A stretch of 28,950 nt of DNA, from positions 1 through 28,950 of the IMG/VR virus record IMGVR_UViG_3300030329_002857; one strand, 5' to 3'. Under the pieces are notes generated by a model. The model was given only the letters and a program-made list of their open reading frames with translations, did not search any database and was not told the DNA's origin. Below are positions 22,704-28,282 of this stretch, piece after piece. This stretch comes from a virus. Position 1 is the stretch's first letter, and the number at the start of each line of letters is the position of its first letter. The translations under genes and the position numbers were made by a program.

Positions 22704-22907
22704 ATGAAAAACTTAGATTGTAAATGTTTTATAACCATGTCAGATGAACAGCATTATATGGAATATGGCTGTGAATATGGAGATAATTCATGTGGGTTTG
22801 ACCATGATGATATGGTTAACGAAATCTATGACTTTGTGAAATGTGAGTCTTGCAAAGTTAAAGAGGCTGACGAAAAATTTATGAACAACTTAGTTAAAGG
22901 AGAATAA
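22704..22907 (+). CDS. Small cysteine-containing protein (67 aa)
   Basis: First gene of the plus-strand module, with AAGGAG seven bases before ATG. The product is acidic and carries six cysteines: Cys6 and Cys8 (DCKCF), Cys23, Cys30, and Cys47/Cys50 in KCESCKVKEA. The last pair is a CxxC knuckle that could bind zinc with one of the earlier pairs. There is no signal peptide or membrane segment. Its stop is followed after one base by the next ATG, so the two are co-translated. No family is recognised. Small early phage proteins of this sort often target host enzymes, but that is only inference here. Confidence 0.6.
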   Translation: MKNLDCKCFITMSDEQHYMEYGCEYGDNSCGFDHDDMVNEIYDFVKCESCKVKEADEKFMNNLVKGE

Positions 22908-22908
22908 C

Positions 22909-23112
22909 ATGACTATATTCAACACTATTAATTGTAACTATAAATGTACTAAAGACTTTAGTGCAGACATATGTGCATATTGTTTCTTTCATTATAGTGC
23001 AGACACTAATGACGAGAGATTAGCATATTGTAGCAAAAGTGGTTACTTCACAGGTAATGCAGACGAACTCTTATTAACAATTTATTATAGCTTCAAAGGA
23101 GCAACAAAATGA
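22909..23112 (+). CDS. Small cysteine-containing protein (67 aa)
   Basis: A strong AAAGGAG site inside the end of the previous gene precedes this ATG. The protein has Cys9, Cys13, Cys22, Cys25 and Cys41, including DICAYCFFHYS, a CxxC pair followed by His28. A single zinc site is therefore possible. The C-terminal third is more hydrophobic (ADELLLTIYYSF). Its TGA overlaps the next ATG as ATGA. It is not recognisably related to the previous gene except in size and Cys content. Confidence 0.6.
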   Translation: MTIFNTINCNYKCTKDFSADICAYCFFHYSADTNDERLAYCSKSGYFTGNADELLLTIYYSFKGATK

Positions 23113-23321
23113 CAGACAACATTCGTAACTATGTAGACATTAATCAAAGTAATCAACATCATGTTAATGAACAACCACGACTAAGTGATTGGGAAATTGA
23201 CATGGCACACTATGAAGACTACTCCAAGTATCAGTTACTAATTGACACTTGTAAGGTGTGTTCAATTCAACAATGTTGGGTACATGAATACTATCCAATT
23301 CCACCTAAATCTAGAAGATAG
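23109..23321 (+). CDS. Small protein with CxxC...CxxH cluster (70 aa)
   Basis: Overlaps the previous stop by ATGA and has AAAGGAG eight bases upstream of ATG. The N-terminal 40 residues are hydrophilic. Residues 48-59 read CKVCSIQQCWVH, giving Cys48, Cys51, Cys56 and His59, a compact CxxC-x4-CxxH set that could hold one zinc. The tail PIPPKSRR is basic. It ends the first three-gene run, and the conserved-loop hairpin begins 28 bases after its stop. No known family. Confidence 0.6.
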   Translation: MTDNIRNYVDINQSNQHHVNEQPRLSDWEIDMAHYEDYSKYQLLIDTCKVCSIQQCWVHEYYPIPPKSRR

Positions 23322-23348
23322 ATTAAATTATATAGGTGATGATATAGG

Positions 23349-23391
23349 AAAGACTAAGCTTTGTGAAACAAGTGAACAAAGCTTAGTCTTT
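23349..23391 (+). other. 16-bp perfect hairpin with AAACAAGTGA loop (copy 1)
   Basis: AAAGACTAAGCTTTGT (23349-23364) pairs exactly with ACAAAGCTTAGTCTTT (23376-23391). The loop carries AAACAAGTGA (23366-23375). There is no T-run after it, so simple intrinsic termination is not expected. It ends 25 bases before the GGAG of the next gene. The same loop tops two other hairpins with different stems. Confidence 0.85.
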
Positions 23392-23424
23392 GGGTACTTT
23401 ATTAATTATAAAAAAGGAGTATAT

Positions 23425-24018
23425 ATGAGTACATTTAGTTCAACTACAAAAGACATTTGGAGTCAATTCTTAGAAGGTTCAGAACCACCGGCAGGTTGGG
23501 TAAGAAAAACTAAGGGTGATATGTATCTAGACACTAGAACAGGAAACCCTACCAAACCTGTACAACCTGAAAAATTTGATGTGTATGTTCGTGGAGTAGG
23601 ATTAGTTAACCATGCAGGTAACATACCATCACAAGCAATTAAACCATACTACAAAGCTATTTATGACTATGAAAGATATATAGAAGATGAAAGAACATTA
23701 GCTAAATTAAAAGCTATTCATCCAACAATAGCTAACGGAAGTAAAACAGACTTCACAGAAGAATTAACTGAGTGGAGAACAAAAAGAGATTCTGTTAATC
23801 CATATGGTGCTAACAAAGGTAATATGACTCTGAATGAAATTGCAAATAACAGAAAACTATATTATGAATATAGGGATAGAGTTAACGCAATGGTAGCTAA
23901 AGAAAAGGGATTGTTCGGAACAATCAGCGACCAAGCATTCGCAGAAGAAGAGCATAAAGCAGTTACTAGCGAATCAGTAGCACAAGTAAAAGAAAAGTTA
24001 TCTAAAAAAGATAGATAA
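23425..24018 (+). CDS. Protein of unknown function in its own transcription unit (197 aa)
   Basis: An upstream in-frame extension exists to 23242, but it crosses the preceding gene and the long hairpin. The ATG at 23425 has GGAG six bases before it and is the clear start. The protein is soluble, charged and largely helical, beginning STFSSTTKDIWSQFLEGSEP. Middle segments are YYKAIYDYERYIEDERTLAK and EIANNRKLYYEYRDRVNAMV, and it ends in a Lys-rich helix (VAQVKEKLSKKDR). No signal peptide, membrane helix or catalytic motif is seen. The gene is bracketed by the hairpin 33 bases upstream and a strong terminator 18 bases after its stop. It therefore forms a single-gene unit that could be expressed apart from its neighbours. 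No family is recognised. Confidence 0.65.
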   Translation: MSTFSSTTKDIWSQFLEGSEPPAGWVRKTKGDMYLDTRTGNPTKPVQPEKFDVYVRGVGLVNHAGNIPSQAIKPYYKAIYDYERYIEDERTLAKLKAIHPTIANGSKTDFTEELTEWRTKRDSVNPYGANKGNMTLNEIANNRKLYYEYRDRVNAMVAKEKGLFGTISDQAFAEEEHKAVTSESVAQVKEKLSKKDR

Positions 24019-24035
24019 TTAATTAACTCAAAATG

Positions 24036-24080
24036 CAGGAGCATAGATTGCGTAAGCAATCTTGTTCCTGTATTTTTTTA
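24036..24080 (+). terminator. Strong rho-independent terminator
   Basis: CAGGA (24036-24040) pairs with TCCTG (24066-24070), and AGATTGC (24045-24051) with GCAATCT (24056-24062) around a GTAA tetraloop. It is followed by TATTTTTTTA. It lies 18 bases after the stop of the 197-aa gene. Confidence 0.85.
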
Positions 24081-24107
24081 TTAATTCAGTAAAGGAATCA
24101 CCCCATG

Positions 24108-24123
24108 CCCCAACAATCTCCCC
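24108..24123 (+). repeat. 16-bp repeat CCCCAACAATCTCCCC, copy 2
   Basis: Exact second copy of 22532-22547, placed 28 bases after the terminator's T-run. Confidence 0.8.
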
Positions 24124-24184
24124 GTCATAATAACAAAAATTTTAAGCTAAACGAAAAAGTAGCTATTTTAGTAAAAAATTTTTG

Positions 24185-24232
24185 GTCGGTATTGCAACCG
24201 ACAGTGCACTCAGTATTGCAACTGAGAGTGCA
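24185..24232 (+). repeat. Two tandem 24-bp hairpin units with covarying stems
   Basis: Unit 1 (24185-24208) is stem GTCGGT, loop ATTGCA, stem ACCGAC, linker AGTGCA. Unit 2 (24209-24232) is stem CTCAGT, loop ATTGCA, stem ACTGAG, linker AGTGCA. Loop and linker are identical. Two of the six stem pairs differ, and both arms change together (G-C to C-G, G-C to A-T). The second unit can alternatively close as TGCACTC with GAGTGCA. Confidence 0.85.
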
Positions 24233-24236
24233 AGTG

Positions 24237-24307
24237 CCCCACCCACCCACCCAAGCACCCCACACAACCCAAGAATCCCCACCCCACCCAAGCCCCCTTT
24301 TGGGGGG
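24237..24307 (-). other. C-rich tract; G-quadruplex motifs on the minus strand
   Basis: The complement of 24237-24252 reads GGGTGGGTGGGTGGGG, a canonical very stable quadruplex pattern with single-base loops. The complement of 24277-24297 gives a second four-run motif. Then comes a CCCCC-TTTT-GGGGG hairpin (about 24293-24307). On the plus strand the same stretch is C-rich and G-poor, the composition of rho-loading sites, so a rho-dependent terminator is a competing reading. Confidence 0.55.
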
Positions 24308-24314
24308 AATACAT

Positions 24315-24343
24315 CCTGACATGTCAGGCGTGATGTTTATAAA
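24315..24343 (+). promoter_or_regulatory. 14-bp palindrome overlapping a candidate promoter
   Basis: CCTGACATGTCAGG (24315-24328) is perfectly self-complementary. CTGACA within it (24316-24321) and TATAAA (24338-24343), 16 bases apart, form a plausible promoter whose start would fall near the base of the next hairpin. A regulator bound to the palindrome would cover the -35. Confidence 0.35.
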
Positions 24344-24344
24344 T

Positions 24345-24385
24345 AAAATAAAATCTCTCTAAACAAGTGAGAGAGATTTTATTTT
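24345..24385 (+). terminator. 16-bp perfect hairpin with AAACAAGTG loop (copy 2)
   Basis: AAAATAAAATCTCTCT (24345-24360) pairs exactly with AGAGAGATTTTATTTT (24370-24385). The 9-base loop is AAACAAGTG, with the closing A making AAACAAGTGA. The A-rich 5' arm and T-rich 3' arm could terminate in both directions. It ends about 15 bases before the AGGAG of the next gene. Confidence 0.8.
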
Positions 24386-24408
24386 TGAGTATATAAATAG
24401 GAGAATAT

Positions 24409-24702
24409 ATGAGTAACGAAGAAAAAATAGAATTTAATGTTATGCTAGACATAGCACAAGAAGAACAAGAGAAACGAGATAAAAATATAATAAATCAATT
24501 AGAAACTAAACATGCCCCAATGATAGACGGCATCTTTGAACATTACCTAAGCTTAGATAAGCAAGAATTTAAAGATGAGTTCTATCGTATAGTTACATCG
24601 TGGTACTTACAGGCACCTCATGGAACAGCAAAGGTATGGATAGAAGAGAACAATAAGGCAATAGAAACAGAGCATGAAATGCAGTTAAGATATGATATTT
24701 GA
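24409..24702 (+). CDS. Acidic helical protein of unknown function (97 aa)
   Basis: The ATG has AGGAG five bases upstream and lies 23 bases after the second conserved-loop hairpin. The protein is acidic and mostly helical (EEKIEFNVMLDIAQEEQEKR, then FKDEFYRIVTSWYLQAPHG) without Cys clusters, membrane segments or enzyme motifs. It starts a tight run of five small genes (97, 45, 65, 55 and 90 aa) that ends at the third conserved-loop hairpin, so the two hairpins frame one operon. No family is recognised. Confidence 0.6.
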   Translation: MSNEEKIEFNVMLDIAQEEQEKRDKNIINQLETKHAPMIDGIFEHYLSLDKQEFKDEFYRIVTSWYLQAPHGTAKVWIEENNKAIETEHEMQLRYDI

Positions 24703-24724
24703 TTTTACAAATTGGAGTACCAAG

Positions 24725-24862
24725 ATGATAAAAGAATATCTTAGTATGGTTAATACTACGTCAACTAAATACTATAACAGGATATCTAACAAAAAATTAT
24801 ATCAAATAAACAGAGCCACACACGAATTAAAAAGGAGAAAGAGATATGGCATCAAAAGATAA
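24725..24862 (+). CDS. Small basic protein (45 aa)
   Basis: A short frame from ATG (24725) to TAA with GGAG eight bases upstream. The product begins MIKEYLSMVNTTSTKYYN and ends in a Lys/Arg-rich stretch (HELKRRKRYGIKR), so nucleic-acid binding is plausible. It fills the interval between the 97-aa and 65-aa genes. Its last 17 bases overlap the next gene in another frame and contain that gene's SD, a typical coupled arrangement. No family recognised. Confidence 0.55.
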   Translation: MIKEYLSMVNTTSTKYYNRISNKKLYQINRATHELKRRKRYGIKR

Positions 24863-25043
24863 AAGAATAATTAGCATCCATGATTTTTGGAATGTAAAGC
24901 ATGACATTATAACCATTGAAGTAGAAAGCGGTATAGGAGGAAGTGAACATCTTAATAACATAGAACATGAATTAGATAGGTTGGGTTATAAACTTGATAA
25001 TATAAATTATATGGATATTACATATATTGGGAGAAATAAATGA
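24846..25043 (+). CDS. Small protein of unknown function (65 aa)
   Basis: ATG with AAGGAG about seven bases upstream, inside the end of the 45-aa gene. The protein alternates strands and helices: IISIHDFWNVKHDIITIEVE, then HLNNIEHELDRLGYKL and MDITYIGR. This looks like a small alpha/beta fold (beta-beta-alpha-beta) rather than a disordered peptide. Its TGA overlaps the next ATG (ATGA). No catalytic residues or family are recognised. Confidence 0.6.
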   Translation: MASKDKRIISIHDFWNVKHDIITIEVESGIGGSEHLNNIEHELDRLGYKLDNINYMDITYIGRNK

Positions 25044-25207
25044 GTGAAAATCTTGAAGGATTTAAAATAAATTGCATAATTCATTCATCAAATGAAAAAC
25101 TATGTGTGATATGTCAGGCAAATCTAGAGTATTTGCCACAGATTTGTAAGGAATGTTGGTATAAATGCAAAGAATGTAAAGGAGAATTAAATGACTATAA
25201 AAGATAA
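25040..25207 (+). CDS. Zinc-ribbon-like small protein (55 aa)
   Basis: The ATG overlaps the preceding stop as ATGA, and GGGAG lies about seven bases upstream. Three CxxC knuckles are present: Cys22/Cys25 (LCVICQ), Cys36/Cys39 (ICKECW) and Cys43/Cys46 (KCKECK), plus Cys12. The spacing fits a compact treble-clef or zinc-ribbon fold binding one or two zinc ions, known from transcription and RNA-binding factors. The last 17 bases overlap the 90-aa gene and contain its AAAGGAG. A regulator or host-directed protein is plausible, and no specific family is named. Confidence 0.6.
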   Translation: MSENLEGFKINCIIHSSNEKLCVICQANLEYLPQICKECWYKCKECKGELNDYKR

Positions 25208-25463
25208 TTTTGAAAAAGAAATAGAAAGAAATCCAATAGATTTTAAAATGGAAATTGAACAGGTATTTGAACCTGAAGATTGCACTATGGTCATGGAAGA
25301 CTATGGCAAGTGTCAGGATTATCCTTGTGATGATTGTACTAAAAGATTCCTAAACAGCAGATGTAAAAACTGTTGGGAAGAAGAAAAAGCTAACGATAAC
25401 ACATGGGATATGTGTAAATCATGTGCTAATGAAGTTCATAAAGAACTAGGCACACAACCTTGA
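25191..25463 (+). CDS. Cysteine-rich, probable zinc-binding protein (90 aa)
   Basis: An AAAGGAGAATTAAATGA start block precedes it, the same block found before the gene at 27707. The N-terminal 30 residues are charged and helical. The rest has eight cysteines: Cys31, Cys41, CDDC (46/49), CKNC (58/61) and CKSC (75/78). Four pairs could bind two zinc ions, in a double-knuckle arrangement similar to the preceding 55-aa gene. It is the last gene before the third conserved-loop hairpin, which begins seven bases after its stop. Function unknown. Confidence 0.6.
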   Translation: MTIKDNFEKEIERNPIDFKMEIEQVFEPEDCTMVMEDYGKCQDYPCDDCTKRFLNSRCKNCWEEEKANDNTWDMCKSCANEVHKELGTQP

Positions 25464-25470
25464 TAATAAA

Positions 25471-25515
25471 AAATAAAAAACTATTTCCAAACAAGTGAGA
25501 AATAGTTTTTTATTT
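25471..25515 (+). terminator. 17-bp perfect hairpin with AAACAAGTGA loop (copy 3)
   Basis: AAATAAAAAACTATTTC (25471-25487) pairs exactly with GAAATAGTTTTTTATTT (25499-25515). The loop is C followed by AAACAAGTGA (25489-25498). The T-rich 3' arm fits an intrinsic terminator at the end of the five-gene run. It also lies 28 bases before the GGGAG of the DUF932-type gene. Confidence 0.85.
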
Positions 25516-25558
25516 CGGTATTATATTTATAAACTAAATTAAGGGAGAAATATTACTT

Positions 25559-26407
25559 ATGGAAACAAAAGTAAAACCTAAATTAGATCCTTATGCTGAT
25601 ATAAGGAAAGTACCTTTAGTAGGTACAGACGGCACTAGCTCTTCAGCTTTTGGCATTCAAACCGATACAGGTAAGAAAGGTAAAAGTAAATGGCAAGAAG
25701 TTGGAGTTGTCAGAGATGACTATTTATTAGTCAGTAATCAGCAAGTATTTGATATGGCTAATCATATCACACAAGAATCACCTCTCAAATGGGAAGTGAA
25801 AAAAGAATTTTATAATGGTAAGTCATTTGGTTTGTACTACACAGCTACAGATCAAACTCGTACTATTGATTCAGAAGATGGTATCAAGAAAGGCGATGCT
25901 GTTGCATTAGGACTACACTTCTTAAATAGTTATGATGGAAGTAAAGCCCTTACAGCAGGATTGCATCTTGAAAGATTAATCTGTGCAAATGGTATGATTA
26001 CCAACCATGGCTTGAGTAGTGTAAGAATATTACATGATAAATCAAATGCTAAATGGGAAGAAGATGTTGAAAAGATACTAGGATTAATTGATTCTAGTGA
26101 TGAACAAGTATCTTCTATGATGAGTGCATTCTCTGAAATGGATAGGTCAATCTTAGATGAGGGTATGCTTAGACATATAGCAAATAATGTTATACCCGGA
26201 ATTGCTGATGGAACCTTTGGTAAAATTTATAGAAAATTTTCTGAAGATAACAAAGGTAATTCAGCTACAGTATGGGATTGGTATAATGCTTGCACAGATG
26301 TGCTATGGAAAAATCCAAACCAAACTAAAGCAGACTTCAGTAATAATGCTTATGTTACTGACAGAATGATTGAGTTTACTAACAAAGAATTAGTGGAGGT
26401 AGCTTAA
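25559..26407 (+). CDS. DUF932-family phage/plasmid protein (282 aa)
   Basis: The central part matches the DUF932 (TIGR03299-like) pattern. It has SAFGIQTDTG near residue 30, NQQVFDMANH near 60, LHFLNSYDGSKALTAGLHLE near 122-141, and directly after it RLICANGMITNHG, the characteristic Cys-Asn-Gly-Met motif of the family. Members occur on phages and plasmids and have no established biochemical role; some lie near recombination or replication genes. Length is normal. The ATG is preceded by GGGAG at a slightly long spacing. The gene ends in a one-base overlap (TAATG) with the ParB-like gene, so the two are probably made together and may act together. Family likely, function unknown. Confidence 0.7.
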   Translation: METKVKPKLDPYADIRKVPLVGTDGTSSSAFGIQTDTGKKGKSKWQEVGVVRDDYLLVSNQQVFDMANHITQESPLKWEVKKEFYNGKSFGLYYTATDQTRTIDSEDGIKKGDAVALGLHFLNSYDGSKALTAGLHLERLICANGMITNHGLSSVRILHDKSNAKWEEDVEKILGLIDSSDEQVSSMMSAFSEMDRSILDEGMLRHIANNVIPGIADGTFGKIYRKFSEDNKGNSATVWDWYNACTDVLWKNPNQTKADFSNNAYVTDRMIEFTNKELVEVA

Positions 26408-27441
26408 TGGATAGCATAGAAAAATTGCTTTTAACAAAAGTTATAAAACCTATTAATACAGTATACGAAACTAAAGAATATAGTCTGTTTGGAGATTGTC
26501 CTTTTAATAGAGATGTATTTCCTGACCATCTTCAAAAAATAATGTTTAATATTCACAAGAAAGATTTAGGAGAAGGTGCTCCAATTGTTGTGGATAAAAG
26601 TTATATTATTGTTGATGGACAAACTAGGTTTGAAGCTAGAAGATTACTAGACAAACCGATTCAATTTATACAAGTTGAATGGTTAAATCTAGAAGAAGAT
26701 ATAGCTCTTCTAAATATAAGCCAAAGACCTTGGAAACCAAAAGACTTTTTACATAATTACAGTACTCTACATCAAGTTAAAAATAGAACAGAGTTTGAAA
26801 ACTATACATTACTTGAAGATTTTATGCACAAATATTCTATAGAATTAGGTTTTGCAATAAGAGTCTTTCAATTAAGAAAGGATGCAACAAGTGCTAATAC
26901 AATCTTTAAAGATGGTAAACTTCTTTGCCCTGACATAAATACATCAGGAGAATTAATTGAGTTTATGCAAGAGGCATTTTCTATTATAAATATTGGAACT
27001 GTACCTTTCCAACGAGCTTTATGGTATATCTTTGAAAATGAAGAAATTGATAATGAACTTTTCTTAGATACTATGAGAGATAGGAAAAATACTTTCCGAC
27101 CCGGACTCAAAGTAGCTAAAGAATATGTTAGATGGTTTGATGATTCAATAATTAATAGACAAACCTATGGAAAGTTTAGAGAAAACAATCCACATTGGGA
27201 AAAAGAAATACCTGTTAATTTTATAATCAATGATTATGAAAATAAAATTAAAGCAGAAAAAATTAAACAATTAGAAGAAATGAGAAAAGAAAAGAAAGAT
27301 GAAGCACAAGAAAAGCTTAAACAAAAAGCTAAAAGATTCTTACAGGAAAAAGAATATAGTAAGAAACACAGGACAGGCCCTGTTTTAGGAGGAGAACTTG
27401 GAAGTGCTCCTAAATATATTGTTCCTGAAGATAAGGAATAG
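26407..27441 (+). CDS. ParB-like nuclease/CTPase-domain protein (344 aa)
   Basis: The N-terminal 100 residues match the ParB/sulfiredoxin-fold domain. NRDVFPDHLQKIMFNIHKKD is followed by GAPIVVDKSYIIVDGQTRFE and then ARRLLDKPIQF. The GQTRFEA segment (71-77) corresponds to the GERRxRA box that binds nucleotide in ParB proteins. LNISQRPWKPKDF (from about 102) fits the following ParB motif. Residues about 275-325 are a highly charged coiled coil (KAEKIKQLEEMRKEKKDEAQ). The family includes CTP-dependent DNA clamps and small DNA nucleases; which applies here cannot be told. An internal GGAGG at the end of the DUF932-type gene serves as its SD. Replication or DNA-binding role is inference. Confidence 0.7.
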   Translation: MDSIEKLLLTKVIKPINTVYETKEYSLFGDCPFNRDVFPDHLQKIMFNIHKKDLGEGAPIVVDKSYIIVDGQTRFEARRLLDKPIQFIQVEWLNLEEDIALLNISQRPWKPKDFLHNYSTLHQVKNRTEFENYTLLEDFMHKYSIELGFAIRVFQLRKDATSANTIFKDGKLLCPDINTSGELIEFMQEAFSIINIGTVPFQRALWYIFENEEIDNELFLDTMRDRKNTFRPGLKVAKEYVRWFDDSIINRQTYGKFRENNPHWEKEIPVNFIINDYENKIKAEKIKQLEEMRKEKKDEAQEKLKQKAKRFLQEKEYSKKHRTGPVLGGELGSAPKYIVPEDKE

Positions 27442-27706
27442 TCCCTTAATTGACAGAGAGAGTTATTCAGTATGGATATTAAATGGAGTGGTCAAACTCT
27501 AGGATATACACAAGCATGCTTGATAATATATAGACCGACCACATCGAACAGCTCTCTCTATTTATTCAATACTCTTGGTGATGTTCCCGTAAGTCCCCAT
27601 TAAGTTGAGGGTAGAACATGAGGCTAGTGTGAACTGAATAAACAGCTTAATGCCTACTAGAAAAGGGAAGGTAGGAGCCATGAGTATATTATTAAAGGAG
27701 AATTAA
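27442..27706 (+). ncRNA. Candidate structured RNA / leader between ParB-like and zinc-ribbon genes
   Basis: This 265-base gap holds nested exact complements. AGAGAGAG (27455-27462) pairs with CTCTCTCT (27552-27559). Inside it GTGGTC (27488-27493) pairs with GACCAC (27537-27542), around the palindrome CAAGCATGCTTG (27511-27522). Downstream ATGTTC (27581-27586) pairs with GAACAT (27614-27619), extended by CCC/GGG, and CATTAAG (27598-27604) with CTTAATG (27646-27652). The segment 27634-27642 can pair with either TTATTCAG (27463-27470) or TTTATTCA (27561-27568), a switch-like arrangement. No known riboswitch is recognised. Confidence 0.4.
27680..27706 (+). CDS. Eight-codon leader frame (MSILLKEN)
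   Basis: A minimal frame, ATG to TAA, starts just after AGGAGCC and ends directly before the ATG of the 95-aa gene (TAAATG). It contains that gene's AAAGGAG. Ribosomes translating it would unfold or occlude the downstream site, so it could be a regulatory uORF, or simply chance. Confidence 0.3.
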   Translation: MSILLKEN

Positions 27707-27994
27707 ATGAGTGGACATAGTTATGATTCAGTATGCCCTGAATGTGGCAGTACTGAAATGGATTCATATTCAGATCACAAACCATATGAATACACAGTGC
27801 ATGAATGTTTGCATTGTGGATTTTACACAAGAAATACAGAGGGAAGGTATGACTTGGAAGATTTGAATGATCTCAGAATAGATTACTACGAAAGATTTCC
27901 TTGCAAAGATCACGAAAAGGATCTTGGGCAATTTGATTGCAAGGATTGTAAAAAGAAAAGTCAGTTAAAAAAATTACCAAAATGGAGAGAGTAA
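27707..27994 (+). CDS. Zinc-ribbon protein (95 aa)
   Basis: Residues 10-37 form a classical zinc ribbon: Cys10/Cys13 (VCPECGS) and Cys34/Cys37 (ECLHCGFYTR), with the CPxCG first knuckle typical of nucleic-acid-binding ribbons in transcription factors. A second half has Cys66 (PCKDHEKD) and Cys78/Cys81 (FDCKDCKKK), which may bind another metal together with His69. The C-terminus is Lys-rich. The start uses the AAAGGAGAATTAAATGA block shared with the 90-aa gene. It lies downstream of the putative structured leader. The ribbon fold is fairly sure, the target is not. Confidence 0.7.
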   Translation: MSGHSYDSVCPECGSTEMDSYSDHKPYEYTVHECLHCGFYTRNTEGRYDLEDLNDLRIDYYERFPCKDHEKDLGQFDCKDCKKKSQLKKLPKWRE

Positions 27995-27997
27995 TAA

Positions 27998-28282
27998 ATG
28001 AATAATGAACATAGATTTGCAGGGTGGAATCCCTTTGACGACAGCCATATTAAAAATAAGGAGAACAAAATGAGTAAAGAAAAATCAGATACACCATCAT
28101 TAAATTATTTTGAACCCGGGAGTGATAAACCTGTTGAAATAGATTTCCACGAACCAAATGAAATCTATGATCAAAAGTATATAGTTGTCATAAAGAATAT
28201 ATCTGACAACAAAAGAGTAGCAATTCGCATACCATATACTGTATTGCATATAGCATTACACCAAGGATGGGGGGAAGAATGA
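27998..28282 (+). CDS. Protein of unknown function, two possible starts (94 or 70 aa)
   Basis: The longer frame starts with ATG at 27998 after GGAGAGAG at a long spacing. A second in-frame ATG at 28070 has a better AAGGAG six bases before it and would give 70 residues beginning MSKEKSDTPSLNYF. Both products might be made. The shared part is a small beta-rich domain (QKYIVVIKNISDNKRVAIRI, then PYTVLHIALHQGWGEE). No Cys cluster or known motif is present. The TGA overlaps the next start as ATGA. Confidence 0.6.
   Translation: MNNEHRFAGWNPFDDSHIKNKENKMSKEKSDTPSLNYFEPGSDKPVEIDFHEPNEIYDQKYIVVIKNISDNKRVAIRIPYTVLHIALHQGWGEE

Larger units (their letters stand above)
24081..24344 (+). other. Non-coding gap with hairpin pair, C-rich tract and palindrome
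   Basis: Between the terminator and the second conserved-loop hairpin are a copy of the 16-bp C-rich repeat, a T/A-rich stretch, two tandem covarying hairpins, about 75 bases that are extremely C-rich and G-poor, a CCCCC-TTTT-GGGGG hairpin and a 14-bp palindrome. A frame from 24105 crosses all of this but is Pro/His/Thr low-complexity and is probably not a gene. Confidence 0.6.

Noticed and set aside
23242-23424. In-frame upstream extension of the 197-aa gene
   Set aside because: It overlaps the 70-aa gene and crosses the 16-bp hairpin; the ATG at 23425 has its own GGAG.
24185-24232. Tandem 24-bp units as a CRISPR-like array
   Set aside because: Only two units, no spacers, and the differences lie in the stem arms and compensate each other.
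24105-24362. 85-codon plus-strand frame beginning with an AAAGGA-like site
   Set aside because: It runs through the tandem hairpins, C-tract, palindrome and the left arm of a long hairpin, giving a Pro/His/Thr low-complexity product unlike its neighbours. The structures explain the sequence better.
24392-24399. TATAAATA resembling a T4-type late promoter
   Set aside because: AT-rich surroundings make it likely by chance, it touches the SD of the next gene, and no T4-like late transcription genes are in the window.
27472-27603. 43-codon frame in the gap after the ParB-like gene
   Set aside because: No proper SD, and the bases are largely accounted for by nested inverted repeats; kept only as an alternative explanation.
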